A stretch of DNA of 64,000 nucleotides from positions 1-64,000 of the forward strand of contig VCJN01001278.1 in the NCBI GenBank assembly GCA_006384855.1, written 5' to 3'. A program made the translations under genes and the position numbers. Position 1 is the stretch's first letter. Every line of letters starts with the position of its first letter. Below are positions 23,604 to 34,756 of the stretch, one piece after another. Source of the DNA: Tetraselmis striata. Lineage: Eukaryota > Chlorophyta > Chlorodendrophyceae > Chlorodendrales > Chlorodendraceae. The notes beneath the pieces are model-generated. The model was given only the letters and a program-made list of their open reading frames with translations, did not search any database and was not told the DNA's origin.

Positions 23604-24965
23604 TTTATTACATCAGGGCTTTCACAAAGGCGCACTACAAACAGAACTAACAACAACTATGAACGGTTGCCAGCAAAAGAGAGACATAAGCCCGAAACCA
23701 AGGTCGAACAGGAGGCCATGGAGCCAAGAACCAAGGAGAAGCCAAGGGAACCACGAAGTCGCCAAGCTGCCAGGAACCAAGGGGACCGCCGCCCTGGGGT
23801 AGGCTATCAGCCGCAGCGAGGACGCTTGCAGCCAATGACCCGGGTCATAGTGACACATGCCGACGAGCGACGCGACGCAGGCGCAGGAGCACCATCACGT
23901 GCCGCGCGCGCGGCCGCGACCCCGCCAAGAACGTTGTCTGCGTGTGCCATGTTGATGAGCAAGGAGAAACGGCGGCGCCACGCAAACAAGAGCTGGCCGT
24001 TTTTTTGGCCAGTGTGTGTGTGTGGCTAGCTTTCGCGAGCTCCACCAAGAAAGCCTTACCGTGCGGGGCCAGCGAGCCAAACTCGGAAACGGCGAAAGGA
24101 ACAAAGCGAAGCATGTCGGCGGCGTTTCGGACACCCTCGTCATACTTCTGGATTTTGTGGCGCTCTGCAGCCCGCAAAGCAGTCGTTGGAATCCGAGCTT
24201 GACACGCCGAGGATAGGGGCAATGGTGGTATCGACATACAACAACCGTGTTCCCGCGGATACCACCATACCCAAAAATCCCAACATCGGCCGGCCGTCCG
24301 TCGCTGCCCTCCGGAAGAGAAACAAGCACCGACGGGTCCGTGAGGATCTGGACACCCACGCCCAGCGCGGACTTCACGTCGTGGCAAACGTCGGAAAGGC
24401 CATGTGCCGCCCACTCGTGTGCGGCGTGATTAGAGTCGCCCCCAGAGCAACGTGCCACGTGATCAGCGTACGCGACCGCCCAAGTTGAAGGAGTGAAATC
24501 CACGCCAGCATCCTCAAAACGGGCCAGCATACCTTGTACCGAGAAGGAGCAAAAAGCACAAGGGCATGGCTCGCCAAGGGAGAGGACATGAGCCGCCGGA
24601 AGGCCAAATGGGCGGCAAGCGGCAACGCGAAACATGGAATCGTAGTACTCAGGGGAACGCTCACGGACTTCACCAAGGCGACCCTCACTTGGAGGATCAG
24701 TCACCAGGAACGCTGTCGCAGCGCGTAAGAGGCGGCCTCGGAAGCGGATCTGTCAGGGCCGCTTGTAGACATACGCGCAGCAAGCTTTGCGAAGCGGACC
24801 GTGTGAATGCGGTGGCTCAAGGTTTTATGTACTTTCCGCTTGGAGTGCAAGGGGAAGTCCGAGTAATGCGGGATAGCTTGGAGGTCGGCCGCCGAGCGCA
24901 TTGCAAGGGACTTCACATCGCATATGCTTTAGTTGGCTGCATAAGACTCGCCAAAGCCGTGGCAT
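23604..24965 (-). mobile_element. LINE 3' half: ORF2 C-terminal region and 3' UTR
   Basis: Minus-strand remains of a non-LTR retrotransposon, 5'-truncated. The coding part (about 24,960-23,880) starts with a helical stretch (FAKLAARMSTSGPDRSASEA), then a Cys-rich finger (CPCAFCSF), then a C-terminal region of the form found after the reverse transcriptase in many plant and algal LINEs: RPADVGIFGYGG, KIQKYDEGVRNAADMLRFVP, SEFGSLAPHGKAF. The reading frame changes at least twice after RPADV, so it is decayed. The 3' UTR (23,840-23,604) ends GATGTAATAAAG, placing an algal TGTAA signal at the terminus. Two other truncated copies of this terminus lie at 2690-2845 and 1981-2022. The LINE clade is not assigned. 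Confidence 0.6.
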
Positions 24966-25240
24966 GATGATGTTTTAAATATGGAAATGGTGGGGGCTGA
25001 TGTCGATCGGGACTGTGGCGTTTTGGTACATGTAATTTACCCACACGTACATCTGCATGTACAAGATTGAGAAAAAAATCCGTCCAGCACATTATCGTAG
25101 TGATCGATCCCTTGTTATTCCAGAAGGTAGTGTACCCCGTACGAGTACACGGGGGCTACCCGTAGCCGTACATATACTAATATAAATATATCACACGAGA
25201 TGACCGATATGTACTTTATTGAGATACATAGTATTTATAA
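24966..25240. other. Short non-coding spacer
   Basis: No feature recognised; AT-rich, with GTACGAGTACACGG-like short palindromes near 25,138-25,152. Confidence 0.4.
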
Positions 25241-26190
25241 TACATACAGTTTATGTTGCAGTGTTCACAGTACATGGTGCAGTTTAGTTATCTGGCCTAA
25301 TCTCTGCTGCTGGGGATTGTTGCTGAAATACACATTGGGGGTTCCCATTTATGCCCCAACTGGGTTTTTAACCTTTTTGGTGTGTATTTATTCGGCATTG
25401 ATGTTGTTTGCAGTCATCTGCCCTATATTCGGAGTCGCATGTCTTGCCTTGTGGCTAGGCTTGCCGAAATATACACGCACGGACGGGAGGGAACCACTGT
25501 TTTTTGTAGGGGCTGACTGATTGCCATGGCCGCTGTTTACCAATCCTCGCCGTAACACGACGGTCAAGACTGGACGAAGTCGCGGCGGGTGACGCAGCGC
25601 AACGCTTTCTTGGCGCCCCAGGGTGTGAGCGATTGGGAGCGCGGTGTTGGCGGCAGTTCTCCGCTTTCTATGGTGTTAGCTGCCCATGCTTCCGTGCATC
25701 AATATGCCCTTTGCTCGGCTGCGGCTTTGGATTCCGCCGCGCTGGTGGCTTCGCGGTGCGAGAGGCATGTGACCACTCAGCGTTGTCGCGGGAATCTGCG
25801 CGAGTTTGAGACTTGGGCGAGCACCGTGCCGCAGCCGTTGACTCCTACCCTGGAAACATGTACCGAGTGGGGCTGCTAATATACTTTAACGAGTATTGGC
25901 ATCGACATCATCATGGGCGCAAGACGACGATGCGTGACGAAGCCGACCTGATATGCGTCCCCTGGATATCTGCGGCATGCCTTGTCGCAACAAACGACAA
26001 ACCTGCGTGAATTGGGGGTGCCCAAACACGCCAATCATGTGTATGATGTGAGCATGTTCAAGTACATGAGTGGTTATATGCTTGACCTGATTGAGCTGGG
26101 ATAAGTGGAGAGTGGAGCCGTGCCGTTGGACTACGCGAATTTGGCGGAGCTGGTCCAATTTACGGACGGAACAGTAAGTCAATTAACTTT
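25240..26190 (+). mobile_element. Kangaroo-like leader and recombinase fragment (fossil), copy B
   Basis: Plus-strand copy of the leader and N-terminal recombinase part seen on the minus strand at 22,740-21,700. Shared text includes AHASVHQYALCSAAA, ASRCERHVTTQR, FETWASTVPQPLTPT, HANHVYDVSMFKYMSGY and VESGAVPLDYANLAELVQF. It stops near 26,190, so the catalytic half is missing. Broken several times. Confidence 0.7.
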
Positions 26191-26437
26191 ATAGGTCGGT
26201 CATTTTTTCTCAAGCTAATGTGTTTAGGAACCAAGGTGACAAAAGATGGCGAAATGTGCTCTCAAAGTGCCAAATCAAGACGCCAACCACCTTATCTACA
26301 GTGACTCTAGTGGGGCTCGGCTGAAGTTGGAAATTCGCACGACGAAATGGTGTCATTTACAACTACGGGGCAAGATGGGAGGGGCGGTAATTCAAGTAAT
26401 TTTCAGTCTACTCCAACGTGTCCATTGTCGTGAGGGT

Positions 26438-26548
26438 GCCGACGCCACGGCCGAGACTGCTGTCAGAGGGGACTCCTGTTGCGCGGCAGGGCACTCTGCA
26501 GCACGGCGTTGCACATACAGCGCCGCCGTGCTGCAAGAAACATGATAA
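26438..26548 (+). repeat. Solo unit of the 120-bp minisatellite
   Basis: A single copy of the unit that is repeated six times at 29,009-29,732: GCACTCTGCAGCACGGCGTT and CAGCGCCGCCGTGCTGCAAG are common. It is followed 17 bases later by a TGTACACGTGTACA palindrome. Confidence 0.85.
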
Positions 26549-27190
26549 CCATCGAACTACGGGCACTGTACACGTGTACAATTAACTGTACAGGTGTACA
26601 GTAATTTATAATTCTAAGCACATGCTGCTGGGTTTTCGTCCCTTCGATCAGCCAGCCTGGCATATGACTGCTAACGCCAGTTTCCGTCGCTGGTTAGAAG
26701 TTGGCGGCGAGATAAACGGTGGCGGGGCGGCGGCACTTGCATCATTACTCGCGCAAATTCCCAAGCGACACGCGCCATGTCGCTCGAGACTGGGACATCT
26801 TTCCAAGTGGCGTTCGACGCTCTCCTCTGTTGTTGTCAAGTCATATATGGCGCAGGGCGCACCCAGAGGGGGCTACTGAGGCAGTTGTGCTGACTGGGGT
26901 CGTGACTAGGCGCAATGGCGCCTAGACGACTGTAGATTTTCACATCCTCCACAAATTGCCGGGGCTCACGGGCCGATACACGGATTCGAGTCGAATGGTC
27001 TTTTAATGTGATCTTTACCTCAAAACTCGCCCACCAAACCACCTTGTACCTTCTGTGACATGCTCAGACCGTGTTGAGTGGGTGGTTCGACCGTCGAGAA
27101 AATATCGGCGGGCAACTGTACACGTGTACGATTGACGATCCCTCATGGGCCGACCGCGAGATGCGTCCCACCGACCCTGTGCCGCCACAG
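26549..27190. other. Spacer with palindromes
   Basis: Holds TGTACACGTGTACA (26,567-26,580) with a near copy TGTACAGGTGTACA (26,587-26,600), and TGTACACGTGTAC at 27,117-27,129. Short frames are present (85 codons at 26,622-26,879) without a recognised domain. Confidence 0.5.
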
Positions 27191-27198
27191 GTACCTTC

Positions 27199-28680
27199 CA
27201 GGGTTGGGCTGCAGTATCGAGTGCACTGCAGACTGCAGAAACTGCAGCCTCCAGTTAGCCTACTGCACTGCAGCCTGCAGTACTTCCCGAAAAGGGACTG
27301 CAGTGCAGTAACCCAAACAGCCCCAAATATCACTGGATAGCGTTTGGATGGCGCCCGCCAATGATAACAAGCCATATGGCGACAGTTCCGGCGGTCCGAG
27401 CGCCGCGGATAGCACCGTGCTCGCTTGTACAGTACCATCACACGTCGCCGCATCGGGGCACATACCAGTAGACCACACACACCAGCCGAACCTATCCTCA
27501 CTTTACGCTCACCGTGCTCATCCTCCTCTCGTCACTCTTCGTCAATTACATGGAGGGATACCAGTCTGCCGCGGAGCAAGGCGCAGCAGCGATGGCGGAC
27601 GAGGCGATGGCAGCGGACAGCACCGGCGCCGCAGCGGCCAGCACTGCAGCCAACAGGTCAGCACGAGTGGCACAGACACAACTTGGGATGCAAGCCGACG
27701 ATATTCTCATCGACAACGACGAAGATGACCCACTCTTAGGCCTGAACCCCAATGCCCCCTCCCCCCCCCCTGTCTATCCTCAGCAAAGCTGCCGCCGGCT
27801 GCTGGGGCGGCACCCAGCGCGAGAACAACCGTGCCGTCTGGTCTTTTTTCGTGCCGCATGACACTAGCCTACCGCCCGACGAGAGTAGGAAGTCGAACGT
27901 CCTGTGTTGTTGGCTGTGCCACTAAGCCGACACGGGCGGCCTACACGGTTCACTGCCCCACGAGGGCCCCCACGCCTTGTCACCATGCACTTAAGAAATA
28001 GAATGAACCTGGATAACATGGGTGCCTGCGTCTTTATTCAGAAGAATCTGGATTTGGATGCCAAGGTCAGGGAGCTACTGGCGTCGTACTACGGGGGGGC
28101 TGCTTTCAGCGCCGTGGCGGCGGATCTACTGAAGCCATGCGGGGAGGATTGGCTGGCCAGCCATGTCCTTGAGGGCGAGGGCGAGGGGGAGGCCAGCCGC
28201 ATTCAATGGGAAGCGGTGGAGTCCATGCTGGAGCAGTATGAGGAGGCAGCGCCAGCGGATGAGGAGGCGGGGGATTAGAGAGTTTTTATGCCATCATGCT
28301 TTTTTACGCATGTTTCACTATGCATGCGTGGGGACAGCATCATCGTTGGACACACAGAAATGTACACACAGTAGGCTTTTCCCCTCTGTAGGCAATTTAA
28401 TGATGTCTTACAACTTCCACCACGATTGCTGCCCCTCTGCATCCGCCATGGCAGCCCCTTTGCCCTTCACTGTCCCGCCCTTCCCTTCCCTGAAAGCAGC
28501 AAATGCAGTGCTACTGCAGCCTGCACTGCAGCATGCACTGCAGCCTGCAGTACTGCAGCCCGTTGACTGCAGCCTTAACTGCAGGCTGCACTGCAGGCTG
28601 CAGTACTGCAGCCTGCACTGCAGCCTACTGCACTGCACTGCAGCCTGCAGTATTCAAAAGTGGACTGCAGCCCAACCCGG
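27199..28680 (+). mobile_element. hAT DNA transposon, internally deleted
   Basis: A 1,482-bp element flanked by an 8-bp duplication GTACCTTC (27,191-27,198 and 28,681-28,688), the hAT target size. Ends are CAGGGTTGGGCTGCAG (left) and CCGGGTTGGGCTGCAG (right, inverted). Subterminal regions are packed with CTGCAG/CACTGCAG (27,208-27,305 and 28,505-28,672), a layout typical of hAT transposase-binding repeats. The interior has a BED-like finger start and a C-terminal hAT-like tail but no RNase H-fold core, so it is a deletion derivative. Subterminal repeats are much denser on the right. Confidence 0.85.
27550..28278 (+). pseudogene. hAT transposase remnant (BED finger and C-terminal end)
   Basis: Starts at MEGYQSAAEQGAAAMADEAM, an acidic Ala-rich leader, and then changes phase near the C run at 27,756. 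The following frame gives AVWSFFVPHDTSLPP and SNVLCCWLCH, the W-x-F-F and Cys-x2-Cys of a BED-type zinc finger (here C-C-W-L-C-H). After stops, a last frame (from the ATG at 27,985) gives RNRMNLDNMGACVFIQKNLDLD, resembling the short segment after the hAT dimerisation domain, and ends in an acidic tail, PADEEAGD. The DDE/RNase H core is absent. The transposase family is fixed better by the element ends than by this protein. Confidence 0.5.
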
Positions 28681-28962
28681 GTACCTTCCCCAGCACCCAA
28701 ACGACTCGTAAAATAGAGCTGACGCCCATAGCTCGCCTATTGCGCGCCCCACAACAAATACCCCAGAATAGGTGCTGATCTCGACAGGCATGCCGCGGTT
28801 GGCCCGTCTTGCGCTCGCGCGGGTGCCTGGCAGGGTGCCGAGAACAGTACGGGAATCACACCAGGTCGAGACCGGTGGGTGGTCAGTACGCGGTTTGAGT
28901 TACGATGAAAAACTCGGACGTTTGGGCGCTGTTCGACGGGGTCAACGAGTTGAGTCTAAATC

Positions 28963-28979
28963 ACTGTACACGTGTACAG
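28963..28979. repeat. TGTACACGTGTACA palindrome before the minisatellite
   Basis: A perfect palindrome, CTGTACACGTGTACAG, 30 bases before the minisatellite array, matching the one beside the solo unit at 26.56 kb. Confidence 0.8.
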
Positions 28980-29008
28980 TTGCCACCCGATGTACGATAG
29001 CATAAAAC

Positions 29009-29732
29009 AGATACACAATACCGGCTGCAGCGCGGCAATGGCGGCAGCAGTCAGAGGGGACTGCTGCTGCGCGGCAGGGCACTCTGCAGCACGGCGTTGC
29101 ACATACAGCGCCGCCGTGCTGCAAGAAACATCAATTCAATACCGGCTGCAGCGCGGCAATGCCGGCAGCAGTAAGAGGGGACTGCTGCTGCGCGGCAGGG
29201 CACTCTGCAGCACGGCGTTGCACATACAACGCCGCCGTGCGGCAAGAAACATAATAAAACAGATATACAATACCGGCTATAGCGCGGCAATGCCGGCAGC
29301 AGTCAGAGGGGACTGCTGCTGCGCGGCTGGGCACTCTGCAGCACGGCGTTGCACATACAGCGCTGCCGTGCTACAAGACACATAAATACAATACCGGCTG
29401 CAGCGCGGCAATGCCGGCAGCAGTCAGAGGGGACTGCTGCTGCGCGGCAGGGCACTCTGCAGCACGGCGTTGCACATACAGCGCTGCCGTGCTGCAAGAA
29501 ACATAAATACAATACCGGCTGCACCGCGGCAATGCCGGCAGCGGTAAGAGGGGACTGCTGCTGCGCGGCAGGGCACTCTGCAGCACGGCGTTGCACATAC
29601 AGCGCCGCCGTGCGGCAAGAAACATAATAAAACATATACACAATACCGGCTATAGCGCGGCAATGCCGGCAGCAGTAAGAGGGGACTGCTGCTGCGCGGC
29701 AGGGCACTCTTCAGCACGGCGTTGCACTTACA
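29009..29732 (+). repeat. Minisatellite, six units of about 120-130 bp
   Basis: Six tandem units starting near ACAATACCGGCTGCAGCGCG and ending near GCAAGAAACATA. Unit starts are about 29,018, 29,135, 29,266, 29,388, 29,509 and 29,641. Units alternate between longer (with an ATAAAACA spacer) and shorter versions. Each contains the near-palindrome GGCAATGCCGGCAGCAG. Long open frames on both strands here are a by-product of the repeat. Confidence 0.92.
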
Positions 29733-30160
29733 GCTTTACACTTTAAACCACATCCAAAACCGCAGAGTCCGATCCGATATCACCAGCTACTACAGCACAG
29801 CTGGCGAGGCGGGCGATCGTTTCCCTCTCGAAAAAGCCCGAGCAATAATAATAGTACTTAGGCCTTAACCTTTCATGCGTCGACGCGCTCGCCCACCGCC
29901 TTGGCTGTTGGAGCATCCACCTCCGGCGCTGGTTCCTCGGGGTTGCCCTCTGCCTCCTGTCCGTAGCAAAGTGCGGGCGTGCAAATCGGCGAGGTGAATT
30001 AGGGGCGACGGGATGTGTGGCGGGGGCCGCGGCCCGCAGCGCGAGGCGCCGCGAGGAGAGGAACATGGGATCGCCGCCCCGACGCGAGATTATATAATGG
30101 GCCCCGAAACTCGCGTTTATATACATATCCGCCGCGCGGGCGGCGGGCGTGACAGGCGGG
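29733..30160. other. Unassigned GC-rich stretch
   Basis: A 127-codon minus-strand frame (30,126-29,743) is Arg/Ala rich and without motifs. Nothing recognised. Confidence 0.35.
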
Positions 30161-30388
30161 CTAGCGTAACGAGCCGTGGAGGTCGCGGACGTGCCCTAAC
30201 GTCAGCAAGGCAGTGGTGCGGCGCGTGGTTTTAGGGTTGGCGCGCGGGTAGGGGATGGGGGACGGGGGGGGGGGGGGGGGCACCTCAACAACGGATGCCG
30301 CTAGAGCAGCGAGGTTTGCGGTCTTGCCCTCCATGTCTTTGGCGACGCCTGCAGTCCTGCGTCGGAAAGTTTGCTTGGTTCTTGCCAT
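30161..30388 (-). pseudogene. Histone H3-like N-terminus
   Basis: A minus-strand frame starts MARTKQTFRRRTAGVAKDMEG. The first seven residues are exactly the invariant H3 start, and the next 25 keep H3-like spacing (T-x-G, Ala-rich repeats: ANLAALAASVVEV). Similarity ends in a Pro run encoded by a 17-base homopolymer (30,264-30,280). No histone fold follows. It could be a decayed H3 gene end, a transduced 5' fragment, or a histone-tail mimic in a mobile element. Confidence 0.4.
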
Positions 30389-30639
30389 TCACGGCAACGC
30401 CGCGGGCACGGTGTCGTGGAGGTGTCGGTGTCGGGGTGGTGGAGGGGGGAGGGGTGACTGTGCACGTCACGTGATGTTGCGCCTGTATGCGCGTGGCATA
30501 GCGGCTCGGTGGCGGCGCTCGCATAGTGGGAGGCATTATTCTCAGTACTTTATGCTCCTCCGTCCCTTGACCAAACATGTAACCGAGGTCAACCTGCCTA
30601 CTTTAATCCTGAGCAGGCCGCGCGTTGTCTGCCCAGCCG

Positions 30640-30780
30640 CGAATTGCGGTCAACCTAAATATATTTTACCTTGACCAGGCCGCGCGTTGCCTGCCGCGAG
30701 TTGCCTGCCCGGCCGCGAATTGCGGTCAACCTAAATATATTTTACCTTGACCAGGCCGCGCTGCCCGGCCTTGAAAAGCG
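30640..30780 (+). repeat. Tandem duplication with GGTCAACCTAAATATATTTT
   Basis: Two copies of a unit of about 70 bases (CCGCGAATTGCGGTCAACCT through TTTTACCTTGACCAGGCCGCG), with further short GGTCAACC/GGTTGACC variants up to 30,860. CCGCGAATTGCGG is palindromic. It lies just upstream of the DUF7869-like gene. Confidence 0.75.
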
Positions 30781-30939
30781 GTCAACCAGTCTATCCTTGA
30801 GTACGCCACCTGTATGCGCGGCCTGGTCAAACTAAAGATATTATCAAGCACCGCTTGACCGGGCTGCGCATGCATGTCTCCTCGACCACAAAATACCTCA
30901 CCCCCCCCCCCCACTACGCATTGGACTCTGATAATAGTA

Positions 30940-33900
30940 TGGCCGAGGGTGCCACCGACTCCATCGCTTGCAGCGCGCCCGACGCAAGTCTTGTCCAGCC
31001 GTCGAATACCGGTCGGAAGCCGCAAAAGCCTCGACCGAAGAAGGACACCCCACCCAAGATCCGCCCGCGAGTTAATGCGCGCACGTCCCCCCGCTTGATC
31101 CTCGCGGAGGCGGAGCCCGCCTCTCCCGATGGCACCACTCGCCCCATGGTGAGTTGCAAGTCCAACCATTGCATCGCCAAGCTCCTTTGCTGCGGCGAGT
31201 TATCGACGCGCATGACCCTCCCTCGCCTCCGACCTCCCCGAGCACCCCCGCCTGCCCACCCTCCGGAAATGGCCTTGACTCGCGACTGCGGTGGCTTTGA
31301 CTCGGCGTGCCATCCATGACAACTGCTTGAATGCATCGTGGGACGAACTGGCGAAGAGGGTCAACCGGTGCTTCAAGCCTTGCGAGATTAAGTCGTGCAC
31401 TATCACCACCGGCTACGAATATGCGAGCACCAACGCCAAGGGTGGGGACAACCGGCATGCGCATGAGTGGTGGTGGTTTACTGAGAGCGGCAGCTCCGTC
31501 CGGGTGGGTCCCACCGCCCATGACTGACATGCTGACATTAGCGGACCTGACCTCTGACCTCTAGTACGCTCAATACTTTTCACCTACATAACGTTGGTCC
31601 GTCCCAACCACGTCGCCATGCCCACTATATATTGACCTCGCCGCTAGCGCACGATTGCGAACCTGCCGGCGATCACTTTGTTCGATAGATTGTAGCCCGC
31701 CCCCGCCGGCAACGCCTAGGATGCGGCCTCCAGCGCGACCCATCATGTCGCCATATTGCAGTAACACCGGCGTTTGCATTAACTATCTGACCGTTGACCT
31801 GTATCCCGATAGGTGTGCAAGGAGGCATGGATGTTCATCCACAAGGTCGGCTTTCTGCCGCTCCGTAGGATCAGGGCGGAGGTGGATGGCCTAGTCAACC
31901 CAGGCTGCTCGCGCAACGCACCCCCCGTGTACCACATTGCGTCGCGGGCAGCCACGCGTGCTTGGCTGAAAGACTACTTCGACCCAAAGCATGGCAGGAC
32001 CGAAAAGATCCCCAACCCTTCCTCGGACCGGGAGGAGTGGCATCTTCCAGCTTGGGCGAACAAAGCGAAGGTCTACATTACGTACATGGACGACGACACC
32101 TACTGGCCTTCAAGTAGGTCAGAATCCCGTTTCGTGTGTACCTTTTTGAACCGAGGTGATCTCGAGTCCGACATACTGAGACTCCCGCATGGAAATAACA
32201 GAACTGGACGATATTACGGTTATTATTTACGGACGATAAACAGAACCAGGGTCACCTTGATACACATGGTGATGATACACCCTTCTCCGAGGGAAATAGC
32301 ATTTTGTCATTTTGTCATGACATGTACATGCGATCGAACCGAGGTGACCTCGAGTCCATTACGTTGGACATGCCATACCAACGCGACCACGCGTGTTTGC
32401 ATTCACTCGGACGGTGAGTAGATAAGAAACATCATGTCTAGTACTTTGTTTGACATGCCCCGTCTCGTGCATCTGTATGAACCAAGGTGACCTCAATTCC
32501 GGAGCATGTGGTTCGAGCACCTACCTGAGCGAATCTATGGTACTGGAAGCACTAACGCAACGACAAAACCTGACACGCCTGATGGTGATTGTCGATGCGC
32601 GCAGATGTGAAGCGCGTCTTCCGGTCAGTGTTCAAACGCATATGGATAAAGTACTTTCCCCACATCAAGACTCCGGCCCAAGACTGTTTCACTAAATGCG
32701 GGATCTGCGTGGCATGCACTGAGCTGATCCGGACTTCCGACTGCCCCGTGACAGTCAGCATCGCGAAGAAAAAGAGAGACAAGCTCTAAGAGCGCGTGAC
32801 TACTGAGAACCTCCATGTGGAGGCAGCCATCCTGGAGTCCCGCCGGCGGCCCGATATGCTATTCTGTGAGATCGACGGCATGGACTCCTCGAAGACTCTA
32901 CTACCCCACTCCGCGACTTTGTATGTCTTTGATGCCGTACTCGTCGTCAAAGACAAGCTTCTGAAGGTTCATCTGACATGCGTAAAGTACAACGGCATGC
33001 GTCCTGACGACGTGTTAGCCTTCACTGACATCTTTCCTCATGATAGCTCCTGCACAGTCACGGTTATGTGGTTGACGATCCTTAAGGACTTGGAGCGTCG
33101 CGGGTCTGGGGCGGGATCGGAGCCGCTCCGCAAGGTGCATTTCCAGCTTGACAACACTTGCCGAGAGAACAAGAACCGATGCGTGATGTGCTTTGCGGAG
33201 TGGCTTGTAGCCACAAACGTGGTCGAGGAAGTCGTGCTATCCTTCCTCCCCGTAGGGTAAGTGCTGAGCCGTGGAATCGAGGTCACCCCCGTGCCAGTGC
33301 GCCCCGGCTGGGTTGACTTGTACCGCCTCCACTCAACCCATATCGACTGTCCTGCAGGCATACCCACGCGCGCGTAGACCAAGTCTTCAGCAAATTCTCG
33401 CGGCGGCTCGGGATGGCACTCCGCCAAGACCCTCGCAAAGCTCTTCCGGGAGTTGAGATAGGCATTCACTCTAGTGTGCAACTTTGAGATTCTCGAAGGT
33501 GTCATCGACTGGAAGGAGTTTCTCGGTGGCGCTCTCCCGACGAAGGGCCATGGCCTCAGCATCTCACAAGCCTACCAGTTCTCAGTGAGGAAGCCCGAGA
33601 AGCCCATCGACCATGCCGTCCACGCAGAAATCTTCATGTCCCAGTGGTCGGACACGGATGTCCACGGCCCGGAGGATGTCATGAAGTTCATGCCCGAAGG
33701 CAATTCGTCCTACCTGCATGGCCGCCTCATTTTCCACTCGCACAAAGACGGGAGGAGCAAAACATTATTTCTCTGCGAGGTCGATGCCGAGAAGCGATTT
33801 GACGACATGGAGAGCCACATTCTCTTTTTGGCGGCGAAGTTCGACTTCTATGCCGACGACATTGAGGAGTGGGTGCACACCTTGCGGGAACTGCGGGAGA

Positions 33901-34497
33901 AGCAGTGGGAGGAGTCGCGTCCGTTCGACAAGTTTTGGTCTGAAGACGCTGAAGAGCTACAATATTGGCTCCGAAACCGCCCTCCGTGCCCGGCACGAGG
34001 AGCTGCGGCCGACACGGGCACTGCCGCGCAACCTAAAGCCGGCCCCGCTGCCCACAAAGCCCGAAACGCGGCGGAGCTGCCCCACAACGCCGAGGCCGCC
34101 GTGGGACGTATGCTTGGTGTCATGGAGGGTCTCAGGCGGCTGGAGTGGAACCCCGTTACCACCATCAGACCTGGGAAAACCAACGATGACTCCATCAAGC
34201 AGTTTTTCGACGCCGGCCAAGCAAGTCAAGGTGGTGATTATGGACATGTCCAAACACCACGAGAACATCACCGAGGCCGAGCGCCTCGACCTTCTCGGCG
34301 ACTGGGAGGCTACACGATCCATGGGCAAGATCCGATCGCACAAGGACTTGAAGGACCCCGACGAGAGCAAGATGCGGCTGAAACTGGTGTTGTACGAGCC
34401 ATGGGTCCCCGACTGTAGCGGCAACCCCGAGATCCCTCTATGGCTTGCGGTGGACATCGCGCGCATCGAAGGCCGCCCCATTCCCGACACCAACTGA
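30940..34497 (+). pseudogene. DUF7869-like protein gene, split and decayed
   Basis: Exon-like blocks on the plus strand: 30,940-31,146 (MAEGATDSIAC..., donor ATG|GTGAGT), about 31,291-31,500, 31,813-32,113, 32,605-33,256 and 33,357-34,497. The fourth has YFPHIKTPAQDCFTKCGIC, FCEIDGMDSSKT and HFQLDNTCRENKNR. The fourth and fifth join in phase 2 at LSFLPVG|GHTHARVDQVFSKFSRRL; that block is the hallmark of the DUF7869 family, which has the look of an RNase H-fold integrase-like domain (D-N-x-x-R-E-N-K-N and G-H-T-H-x-x-V-D-Q). The gene is interrupted about three times (one stop and at least two phase changes), so it is probably inactive. The last part (DSIKQFF..., ILEGVIDWKEFL) matches the usual family C-terminus only loosely. 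It may be a former DNA-transposon gene or a host gene; it ends 260 bp before a Kangaroo-like fossil. Confidence 0.6.
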
Positions 34498-34756
34498 GAG
34501 GTTGCGCAGACGATGCCTTGGCGTCCAGTGGCGGCCTTGCCCATGCGTACGTACGATCGGTACTACAGACACCTTGGCGGCGTCGCGTCATCATCCTTCA
34601 CGACAAACTTCATGGGCACCAACGTCCCCGCGGTGTCGAGTCCCGCGCTTGGTGCAAGCGTATCTCTCCAAGGGCCGCAAGCGAGCCCGTGAGCTCGCGG
34701 AGATGGATATCGACCCTAACGCGCAAGTGGCCCGACCCCACTGCGCGGACATGTTT

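Noticed and set aside
25200-25520. Small membrane protein (106 codons, hydrophobic)
   Set aside because: The homologous leader at 22.4-22.7 kb does not keep this frame, so the hydrophobic stretch is likely chance in a non-coding leader.
29009-29732. Long open frames on both strands (up to 137 codons) with repeated Ala/Cys-rich motifs
   Set aside because: They follow exactly from the minisatellite unit length and composition, differ in frame from unit to unit, and carry no domain.
29009-29732. CRISPR-like array
   Set aside because: Repeats are over 110 bp with almost no unique spacer, and the genome is eukaryotic; it is a minisatellite.
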